A DNA stretch of 21,355 bases from an uncultured Bacteroides sp. (GTDB lineage Bacteria > Bacteroidota > Bacteroidia > Bacteroidales > Bacteroidaceae). Below are positions 16,139 through 21,355 of this stretch, one piece after another. The notes beneath the pieces were generated by a model. That model saw nothing but the letters and a program-made list of their open reading frames with translations, was not told where the DNA came from and did not search any database. Position 1 is the stretch's first letter; every line of letters begins with the position of its first letter. The stretch spans positions 1-21,355 of the forward strand of contig CAJKDC010000047.1 of NCBI GenBank assembly GCA_905198575.1, given 5' to 3'. The position numbers and the translations under genes were made by a program.

Positions 16139-16146
16139 CAAAACTA
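16139..16146 (-). promoter_or_regulatory. Candidate -7 promoter box for the lactonase gene
   Basis: TAGTTTTG on the reverse strand matches TAnnTTTG about 43 nt before the chosen lactonase start at 16095. No consensus -33 was found. Confidence 0.4.
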
Positions 16147-16167
16147 CAAGAATAATTATAAAAAACA

Positions 16168-16175
16168 TATCTTTG
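16168..16175 (+). promoter_or_regulatory. Candidate -7 promoter box for the Crp/Fnr-family gene
   Basis: TATCTTTG is a perfect TAnnTTTG match 23 nt before the start at 16199. It is divergent from the lactonase -7 box, with 21 bp between them. No TTTG -33 box is visible. Confidence 0.45.
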
Positions 16176-16198
16176 CAGTAAAATAAAGCCAAAGACTC

Positions 16199-16762
16199 AT
16201 GAAAAACATTATTGAAACAATGAGACGCCAATATCCAGTTTCCGATGCTACCCTTAAAGAGCTGGAGTCCCATCTCACGCTGTGTCATTTTCCCAAAAAA
16301 CACAAGCTCATCCGTGAAGGCATCTACTGCAAATATGCTTATTTCATCGAGAAAGGATTCCTCAGAGCCTACTGGATTGTAGATGGAGAAGAAATAACCA
16401 CCTCCTTTGGCAAAGAAGGCTGCATTGTTTTCAGTATGGACGAGCTGTATTACAATCAAAAAAGCGAAGAATATGTCGAAGCCCTCGAAGAAGTAGAGGC
16501 CTACCGCATCAGTATCACCGAATTGAGAAAGCTGTTCGAAACGAACCTCGAATTATGCAACTGGGGGCGCATCATCCACCAGAATGAATACCGCCGGCTT
16601 CACCGAAGCCATAAAGAACGACTCACACTGCCAGCCAAGGAACGCTACGAAGAGTTCAAAAAACAATTCCCAGACGTATGTCAGCGTGCTAATTTGGGAC
16701 TTATTGCCTCTTATCTGGGCATTACGCTCTCAACTCTCAGCCGTTTGCGTGCCAGCGAATAA
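16199..16762 (+). CDS. Crp/Fnr-family transcriptional regulator (cyclic nucleotide-binding fold)
   Basis: This 187-residue cytoplasmic DNA-binding protein has an N-terminal cNMP-binding-like beta-roll (about 25-115): LCHFPKKHKLIREGIYCKYAYFI, then EKGFLRAYWIVDGEEITT and VEALEEVEAYRI. The C-terminal helix-turn-helix is at about 160-187 (RANLGLIASYLGITLSTLSR). The canonical cAMP-binding arginine-serine pair is not evident, so the ligand is unknown. There is no N-terminal cysteine cluster of the Fnr type. Proteins of this shape are numerous in Bacteroides. Its divergent position to the lactonase gene makes that gene a possible target, which is inference. The protein ends soon after the recognition helix. 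Confidence 0.85.
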   Translation: MKNIIETMRRQYPVSDATLKELESHLTLCHFPKKHKLIREGIYCKYAYFIEKGFLRAYWIVDGEEITTSFGKEGCIVFSMDELYYNQKSEEYVEALEEVEAYRISITELRKLFETNLELCNWGRIIHQNEYRRLHRSHKERLTLPAKERYEEFKKQFPDVCQRANLGLIASYLGITLSTLSRLRASE

Positions 16763-16774
16763 TATAAAACAAGC

Positions 16775-16816
16775 ATGTCGCCTGCATAATCCCAACGGCA
16801 GTTATGTAGACGACAT
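16775..16816. terminator. Long imperfect hairpin between convergent regulator and sppA genes
   Basis: Arms 16775-16789 (ATGTCG, c, CTGCATAA) and 16802-16816 (TTATGTAG, a, CGACAT) pair over 14 of 15 positions, including one G-U on the forward strand, around a 12-nt loop. It lies between two convergent stop codons, as a terminator would. There is no T-run on either side, so it is not a classical intrinsic terminator. Confidence 0.45.
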
Positions 16817-16845
16817 CACTCTTAAATAAAATCATCAAGCAAAGC

Positions 16846-18633
16846 TTAGAATCCCTGAATGAGGTAAGGCATTCGTGTCTGAATACCCGATACCGATTTC
16901 ATGCGCTGCAGGGTAGTATACATCTGGAAGCTCTCTTCTCCCATCACTGAACGCAACAAAGTCATACGAACATCCCCCTGCATCTTGCCCAGGTATTTTT
17001 CGAAGAAACTCTTCTGTTCATTACCCTGTACTACCGAGTAGTCCGTTATACCTGCCAGTGCTGCAGCTTCGGAAACCGCAGTGTCCATTCCACCGATGCG
17101 GTCCACCAAGCCACGTTTCAAAGCCTGATCACCCGTCCAAACACGGCCCTGACCGATACAGTCGACAGAATCTTTCAACAAGCCACGTCCGTCGGCACAA
17201 CGTGTCAGAAACAAATCATAGGTACGTTCCACACCTCCTTGAATCAAAGCCTTTTCATCCTCACGCAGCGGACGGCTCATATCTCCCATATCGGCATAAG
17301 TACCAGTCTTCACCACATCTGTAGTCACATCCAGCAGTTTAAAAGTACCGGCTGCATTTCTTACGACCCCAAATACGCCGATAGAACCTGTAAGTGTGGA
17401 ATGTTCGGCCACAATCTTATTGGCTGCACACGAGATATAATAACCGCCCGAAGCTGCATAGTTGCCCATTGATACCACAACCGGTTTCACAGCTTTCAAC
17501 TCCACTACCGCCTTCCAGATCTGTTCGGATACATAAGCGCTTCCACCCGGTGAATTCACACGCAGCACAACCGCCTTTACATCCTTGTCTTTTGCCTGCT
17601 TACGTAGGTCTTCTGCCAAATCTTCAGTTATCACCGCATCTCCCATATCTACCGATGAGCCTGATTTGGACTGTATTTCACCCTCGGCAAAAACTACAGC
17701 AATCTTATCTTGTTTAGACTTTACCCCATCAGCCATGGAAACCATCTTCTTGACATCTGCACTGACCATCTTATCATCCACCTTCTGACCAGCCAGACGC
17801 TTCACACAAGCCTCAGCTTCATGACGATAAGCCATTGCATCGGCCAGTTTATAATCTACAGCCAACTGTGTAGCTTTCATGGCCATACCCTCGTTTACAT
17901 AACGGTCGAAGTTCTGGGCATCTATGCCACGCGATTTACAGACATCCTCCCGAATATTTCCCCAAATACTGCCCAGGAACGAAGTCAACTGTTCACGGTT
18001 AGCATCGCTAAACTTATCCATAAAATAAGGTTCTACGGCACTCTTGTAAGTTCCTACCTTAAAGATATAGAACTCTATCCCCAACTTGGCAGCCAGATTC
18101 TTAAAGAAAACGCCCTGTGAAGACAATCCCACCAAAGCTACACTACCCTCCGGGTTTACAAATACAGAATCGGCTACGCTGGCCAAATAGTAAGTCCCCT
18201 GAGTATATGCATCTGCATACGATACAATAAACTTACCACTTTCCTTAAAGTCCTGCAATTCACGACGAATTGCCTCGAAACTGGCAAATCCGCCACCCAT
18301 ATTACCGGCATCCAGATAAATGCCCTTTATCTTATCGTTCTTCTTGGCGTTCCGGATAGCCTTAATCACATCCTGCAGTGCCATCCCCTCGGCTTCTTCA
18401 CCCAGCAACTGACCGAAAGGGTTATCAACTACCTGATCGGAAATAGTACCGTCCAACTTTAATGTAAATACGGTATTATCCTTTGGAGTGTATACTTCAT
18501 TAGAGCCACTTGCCACACCGGCAACGATACCCATTATTACAAAGACTCCTATTACGGTAAGGATTCCCATGCCTATCACGACTCCAAGAGCAGAGGCAAA
18601 CATCGTTTTAAAAACCTGTTTCATACGATTCAT
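16846..18633 (-). CDS. sppA: Signal peptide peptidase SppA, 67K type
   Basis: SppA degrades cleaved signal peptides in the membrane, facing the periplasm. The 595-residue protein has one N-terminal membrane segment (about 12-40, glycine-rich) and two tandem S49 domains, as in the E. coli 67-kDa form. The split catalytic dyad is present. The lysine is Lys197 in FKVGTYKSAVEPY of the N-terminal domain and the serine is Ser417 in HSTLTGSIGVFG of the C-terminal domain. RVNSPGGSAYVSE (358-370) and SMGNYAASGGYYI (388-400) shape the substrate groove. The ATG three codons in (18624) is an alternative start. It is probably a single-gene transcript. Confidence 0.95.
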   Translation of the reverse strand: MNRMKQVFKTMFASALGVVIGMGILTVIGVFVIMGIVAGVASGSNEVYTPKDNTVFTLKLDGTISDQVVDNPFGQLLGEEAEGMALQDVIKAIRNAKKNDKIKGIYLDAGNMGGGFASFEAIRRELQDFKESGKFIVSYADAYTQGTYYLASVADSVFVNPEGSVALVGLSSQGVFFKNLAAKLGIEFYIFKVGTYKSAVEPYFMDKFSDANREQLTSFLGSIWGNIREDVCKSRGIDAQNFDRYVNEGMAMKATQLAVDYKLADAMAYRHEAEACVKRLAGQKVDDKMVSADVKKMVSMADGVKSKQDKIAVVFAEGEIQSKSGSSVDMGDAVITEDLAEDLRKQAKDKDVKAVVLRVNSPGGSAYVSEQIWKAVVELKAVKPVVVSMGNYAASGGYYISCAANKIVAEHSTLTGSIGVFGVVRNAAGTFKLLDVTTDVVKTGTYADMGDMSRPLREDEKALIQGGVERTYDLFLTRCADGRGLLKDSVDCIGQGRVWTGDQALKRGLVDRIGGMDTAVSEAAALAGITDYSVVQGNEQKSFFEKYLGKMQGDVRMTLLRSVMGEESFQMYTTLQRMKSVSGIQTRMPYLIQGF

Positions 18634-18696
18634 TCAATTATAGAATTTATATTTCTTTTTATCATTCACACAACCGGTTATCAAACCTTCCACGAG

Positions 18697-18704
18697 CAAA
18701 AGTA
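18697..18704 (-). promoter_or_regulatory. Candidate -7 promoter box for sppA
   Basis: TACTTTTG on the reverse strand matches TAnnTTTG about 64 nt before the sppA start. No -33 TTTG is seen at the usual distance. Confidence 0.35.
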
Positions 18705-18755
18705 ACCGTTCCTTACGGGAATTAATGTTATTACTACGTTATCTTTAGGTTAAGA

Positions 18756-18796
18756 AAGTCAGTAGTTTTTGTCTTTGTCACAACAAAGACTGACTT
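18756..18796. repeat. Nested inverted repeat in the sppA/HTH intergenic region
   Basis: An inner stem GTCTTTGT/ACAAAGAC (18771-18778 with 18783-18790, 4-nt loop) is enclosed by outer arms AAGTCA/TGACTT (18756-18761 with 18791-18796), with a 9-nt bulge on the left side only. It lies downstream of the HTH gene and upstream of sppA. It could end the HTH operon or mark a leader. There is no clear T-run in the leftward direction. Confidence 0.45.
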
Positions 18797-18895
18797 ATTA
18801 CTCAAAAAAGAGAAACTTATATCAGTCAAAAGACCAATCTTTATCTCACTTATGAAAAGATTATCCTGCACCGATATTTTTTCCATCCTGTAAAA

Positions 18896-19102
18896 CTACT
18901 CCTCTCTATACTCCAGAATATCTCCCGGCTGGCAATCCAGTTCTTTACAGATTGCTTCTAAAGTAGAAAAACGTATAGCTTTGGCTTTTCCTGTTTTAAG
19001 AATAGAAAGGTTTGCCGGAGTAAGGTCTATACGTTCGGCCAGTTCACCAAGCGAAATCTTGCGCTTCGCCATCATTACGTCCAAGTTTACTATTATTGGC
19101 AT
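18896..19102 (-). CDS. Small YozG-like HTH (Xre/Cro-CI) transcriptional regulator
   Basis: This 68-residue protein is almost entirely a helix-turn-helix of the Cro/CI type (HTH_26-like). The order is IVNLDVMMAKRKISLGELAE (helix 1 and 2), LTPANLSILKTGKAKAIRFS (turn and recognition helix) and TLEAICKELDCQPGDILEY (C-terminal helices). It resembles Bacillus YozG, which is likewise encoded next to a DUF2975 protein. No sensor domain is present; any signal may come from its membrane neighbours. It is the last gene of the leftward operon, 22 bp after a DUF2975 gene. It is a candidate to bind the twin repeats at 20711-20790, which is inference. Confidence 0.9.
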   Translation of the reverse strand: MPIIVNLDVMMAKRKISLGELAERIDLTPANLSILKTGKAKAIRFSTLEAICKELDCQPGDILEYREE

Positions 19103-19124
19103 ATTTATATTCGTTTATTATTTG

Positions 19125-19580
19125 TCAGATAGTCAAGTCCTGTTCTTCTTTCATTCGTATTCCTATCTCGAAAATACAAGCGGTCAATACAAACATCATC
19201 CCCAAGATTATAAATAACACACAAACCTCAGTCGGCATTTCAAGAGGACTTAAACGAATTATCATATTTATAAATATTCCGGATAAAGTTGTTGAAACAC
19301 CTATGGCATTCAGGATACGTTTATTCACACGGCTGAAAATGTTCCCCCGCTTCACATTACGAACCATCACATACGACAGCCCCCCTACAAGCATTATGGC
19401 GTAACTCTCTATACCCACAACAAGAGCGTGCCATATAAATGTGTCGCTATCATCCTTTCCCAGCTCATAACAAAGATCCAGTATATTAGGAAATCCGTAC
19501 ATAGCTGCGGCTATTATTGTTATCACAGAAATAATTTCGCAATATCCTACAAGTTTTTTATCGGGCTTAATTTCACTCAT
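19125..19580 (-). CDS. DUF2975 membrane protein (short copy)
   Basis: This 151-residue integral membrane protein of unknown function has four predicted membrane segments at about 14-34, 49-73, 89-109 and 118-140. The family marks are the loop GNIFSRVNKRILNAIG (79-94) between TM2 and TM3, and the C-terminal IFEIGIRMKEEQDLTI. It is the typical size of the family. Proteins of this type are often paired with small Xre-like regulators, as here. It lies 13 bp after a second, longer DUF2975-like gene with the same C-terminal tail, so the two may form a heteromeric membrane complex (inference). Confidence 0.85.
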   Translation of the reverse strand: MSEIKPDKKLVGYCEIISVITIIAAAMYGFPNILDLCYELGKDDSDTFIWHALVVGIESYAIMLVGGLSYVMVRNVKRGNIFSRVNKRILNAIGVSTTLSGIFINMIIRLSPLEMPTEVCVLFIILGMMFVLTACIFEIGIRMKEEQDLTI

Positions 19581-19593
19581 AATTCTATTCCTA

Positions 19594-20199
19594 TTAAATT
19601 GTCAAATCATTTTCTTCCTTTATTTTTTCTGCCTTTGCAAAGATTTCTACAAATAAAGCCAGAAGAATGCATAAAAGCCAAGGATACTTCAATCCGAAAT
19701 CTTCTACCATATAACCAGATGGCAAAGATACTTCATTCACTGCCTGCACGTATTCCATATATTGTGAAGCCTCCATAAAAGCAAGAAGCAACATAAAAGA
19801 GTAAATAAAGAAACGCATACGGCGGACATTCTTCCTGGTAAGAACTTTATCCTGACAGATGTCTATCAACAGTCTCACCAAACAGTAGAAACCATATATA
19901 AAGAACAGAATGAACGGCAAAACGAAAGGAATAAATTTATTATATACATTGTTATTGTGTGCCACAAAGGTTTGTATACTTTCAAGTCTATACGGTACAT
20001 TTCTCTGTAATTCAGCATTATAAATACTGTCGGGGAGCAGGTCTTTATCCGGAATCAATGTCAGCGAAACGGCATTAACATCAGCCAGTGTTTCGGGTAC
20101 TGAATCCCATCCATCCTGAAATCCTCTAAATCCACTTGTAGAAGCAAATAATACGATTATAACGATTACTACAAATCCTAAAATACGCACTGTTTTCAT
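19594..20199 (-). CDS. DUF2975-like membrane protein (long copy)
   Basis: From the ATG at 20199 this is a 201-residue membrane protein. Predicted membrane segments are at about 6-22, 90-113, 128-146 and 172-188. The first loop is enlarged to about 65 residues (23-89). By orientation it is probably extracytoplasmic, and the neighbouring copy lacks it. The shared marks are VLTRKNVRRMRF before TM3 and the C-terminal IFAKAEKIKEENDLTI. An in-frame TTG six codons upstream is a weaker start; the ATG follows AAAGATAAAG. The function is unknown. The extra loop could be a sensing or partner-binding domain, which is inference. The gene is 29 bp behind the DUF3836 gene. Confidence 0.75.
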   Translation of the reverse strand: MKTVRILGFVVIVIIVLFASTSGFRGFQDGWDSVPETLADVNAVSLTLIPDKDLLPDSIYNAELQRNVPYRLESIQTFVAHNNNVYNKFIPFVLPFILFFIYGFYCLVRLLIDICQDKVLTRKNVRRMRFFIYSFMLLLAFMEASQYMEYVQAVNEVSLPSGYMVEDFGLKYPWLLCILLALFVEIFAKAEKIKEENDLTI

Positions 20200-20228
20200 A
20201 AGCTTTATCTTTATCAATTCTTTTAAGA

Positions 20229-20657
20229 TTAATATATACCACTCATTATCTCATTTCGGGAGAAGTCATTTGTATATGTTACCAAATGATTGACACTATC
20301 AGAATAGTAAATACTCTGCTTCTGGTTTTCAGTAAATGAGCCAGTCTCTGCACTCCACTCTGCATAGTCCATAATAGCGATATTATCATTAGAGTTAATA
20401 GTAAGCAGATAAGCAGGTTCCCAGCATTCAACCTCACGATTCCATTTATAAGCCTTTCTTTCTATCATCCGACCATTATCATCGTACTGATACTTATATT
20501 TCAATTTCGGAGTAATAGTCTTACCATCTTCGTTGAGCGTAGAAACCATCAACTCATTATTGTTTTCTCCATAAATAAATGTGTCTTTGGCGCTGACCTT
20601 CTGAATTGACAGTACCATAGAAATCATCATAATACCTAAAACCAATGTCTTTTTCAT
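20229..20657 (-). CDS. Secreted DUF3836-like protein
   Basis: This 142-residue protein has a cleavable signal peptide (MKKTLVLGIMMISMVLS, cut near VSA at 23). The mature part reads KYKYQYDDNGRMIERKAYKW, CWEPAYLLTIN, IMDYAEWSAETGSFTENQ and SIYYSDS. These are the short beta-rich, aromatic-rich repeats that I associate with the Bacteroidales DUF3836 family. No catalytic motif is visible. The YDDNGRM segment recalls beta-hairpin units of YD-repeat proteins but occurs once. It is probably periplasmic or secreted. It is the first gene of the operon with two DUF2975 proteins and the HTH regulator, and it directly follows the twin-operator promoter. Confidence 0.75.
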   Translation of the reverse strand: MKKTLVLGIMMISMVLSIQKVSAKDTFIYGENNNELMVSTLNEDGKTITPKLKYKYQYDDNGRMIERKAYKWNREVECWEPAYLLTINSNDNIAIMDYAEWSAETGSFTENQKQSIYYSDSVNHLVTYTNDFSRNEIMSGIY

Positions 20658-20710
20658 AATTGTATTCTTTTATCAGTTAATGCTATTCTTTTTATATTTC
20701 AATAATTATT

Positions 20711-20725
20711 TATCGTTTATCGATA
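20711..20725. promoter_or_regulatory. Operator-like inverted repeat, copy 1 (TATCG-N5-CGATA)
   Basis: TATCG-TTTAT-CGATA lies directly downstream of the -7 box, covering the predicted transcription start. The flanking bases (TT on the left, T on the right) are the same as in copy 2. A bound protein here would block initiation. Confidence 0.6.
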
Positions 20726-20727
20726 TG

Positions 20728-20757
20728 CAAATATACATACTATTTTAAAACCACAAA
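20728..20757 (-). promoter_or_regulatory. Promoter of the DUF3836-DUF2975-HTH operon
   Basis: On the reverse strand TTTG (20757-20754) is followed after 18 nt by TATATTTG (20735-20728), a perfect -7 element. Transcription would start near 20722, about 65 nt before the DUF3836 start. This is one of the best promoter matches in the window. Confidence 0.6.
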
Positions 20758-20775
20758 AGAAAAACAAGAAAAATT

Positions 20776-20790
20776 TATCGAAAAACGATA
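20776..20790. promoter_or_regulatory. Operator-like inverted repeat, copy 2 (TATCG-N5-CGATA)
   Basis: TATCG-AAAAA-CGATA is centred 65 bp from copy 1 and about 28 bp upstream of the -33 box. The arms are identical to copy 1 and the spacer differs, as expected for two sites of one dimeric DNA-binding protein. Confidence 0.6.
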
Positions 20791-20929
20791 TATTTTTATA
20801 TTGATACAATAAATAGAAAAGAAATAATGCAGAAGTAGGTATACTGAATAGAATATATAATATCAATATGAAACAATTAAACCAAAGTAACCCTTACGAT
20901 AAAACAAAAAATCTGCCAAAGGATAATAT

Positions 20930-20974
20930 TGAAACTGCCGCATACATACGAACGGTATGTATGCGGCAGTTTCA
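20930..20974. repeat. Perfect 20-bp inverted repeat with 5-nt loop
   Basis: The left arm 20930-20949 and right arm 20955-20974 are fully complementary (TGAAACTGCCGCATACATAC) around GAACG. It is about 45 bp beyond the stop codon of the TraB/GumN fragment, so it could end that transcript. Neither side has a T-run. The rest of the 20658-21018 gap holds the operon promoter, the two operator copies and no convincing gene. Confidence 0.9.
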
Positions 20975-21018
20975 GTCCAAGTCAATCATCAGACTTCCAG
21001 CCACGACTATATAATTCA

Positions 21019-21309
21019 TTAATTCATAGCTTCCACTGTATATCCTTGCTTCTGAAGCAGTTTCAGCAAGCCTTGTGAACCGGGCAAGTGTCCGGCACCT
21101 ACCACGAACAGGGTTGGAGACTGCTTCATAATGCTTGGAAGCAGTCGGGCCCAATTTGCATTACGGTCATATATCAGGGTGTTAATCTCTTCGGGAGTAC
21201 TGTCGCAAGCATCGTTCATCTTTTCCTCAATGATTGCAAGCAGTTCTTCCAAATTCTGTTTCATATAAGCCTGATTCATACGCAAACTTTGGTCTACACC
21301 TTGTATTTA
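21019..21309 (-). pseudogene. TraB/GumN-family protein, C-terminal fragment (5'-truncated)
   Basis: About the last 95 residues of a TraB/GumN (PF01963) protein, normally near 290 residues, are readable. They include AYMKQNLEELL, LIYDRNANWARLLPSIM and the diagnostic TLFVVGAGHLPGSQGLLKLL, then QGYTVEAMN. The frame is closed upstream by a TAA (about 21312-21310) and a TGA further up. The N-terminal two thirds, including the catalytic-type GTxH motif, are absent from this frame. The remaining bases to the window edge do not show TraB sequence in another frame. It is therefore most likely a gene remnant. A short gene could start at the ATG at 21279 or a TTG at 21285, but it would lack the catalytic part. 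Confidence 0.65.
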
Positions 21310-21355
21310 TAACCATAGAACAACCAAAACTAATCAGAAATATCCGAGTGTAAAT

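Noticed and set aside
20868..21014. Forward 48-codon frame starting MKQLNQSNPYDK
   Set aside because: It has no convincing promoter or ribosome binding site and no recognisable family, and its second half is just the palindrome translated. It may be a remnant, but it is not supported as a gene.

Overview
The window looks like chromosomal DNA of a Bacteroidales bacterium, most likely Bacteroides or Phocaeicola. The N-terminus of ribosomal protein L19 at the left edge matches the Bacteroides type. Many genes are preceded by the Bacteroidetes -7 promoter element TAnnTTTG. The families present (Bacteroidetes-type DPP IV, a GldB-like lipoprotein beside fabI, DUF3836, a GH3/beta-lactamase fusion, the flavodiiron protein) are typical of that group. 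No rRNA, tRNA, CRISPR array or intact mobile element was seen.

Left part (1-4865): the start of rplS runs leftward off the edge. Divergent from it is a three-gene operon for exported hydrolases. A 5'-nucleotidase is split into two proteins, with the C-terminal domain gene before the metallophosphatase gene. They are followed by a 995-residue secreted GH3 glycosidase fused to a serine beta-lactamase-like domain.

Centre-left (4985-7938): a 2[4Fe-4S] ferredoxin with its own terminator, then a tight fabI / gldB-like / rsmI-like operon. From 7944 to 12641 four genes run leftward: DPP IV, lipoyl synthase, a six-TM protein with a degenerate Nudix-like tail, and a GNAT acetyltransferase. A strong terminator-shaped stem followed by U8 lies between DPP IV and lipA. 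A -7-like box sits at its foot and only about 21 nt separate it from the lipA start, which suggests attenuation or read-through control.

Centre-right (12721-18633): a TIGR01212-type radical SAM protein plus flavodiiron protein operon (diverging from DPP IV through interleaved promoter boxes), a shared bidirectional terminator, a lipoprotein lactonase, a divergent Crp/Fnr-family regulator, and the signal peptide peptidase SppA.

Right part (18896-20657): the most intriguing locus is a compact leftward operon encoding a secreted DUF3836 protein, two unequal DUF2975 membrane proteins and a small YozG-like HTH regulator. Its promoter (TTTG-N18-TATATTTG) is flanked by two copies of the same inverted repeat, TATCG-N5-CGATA, one over the predicted transcription start and one upstream of the -33 box. 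This looks like a self-contained membrane/envelope regulatory cassette whose function I cannot name. The right end holds a perfect 20-bp inverted repeat and a 5'-truncated TraB/GumN gene remnant.
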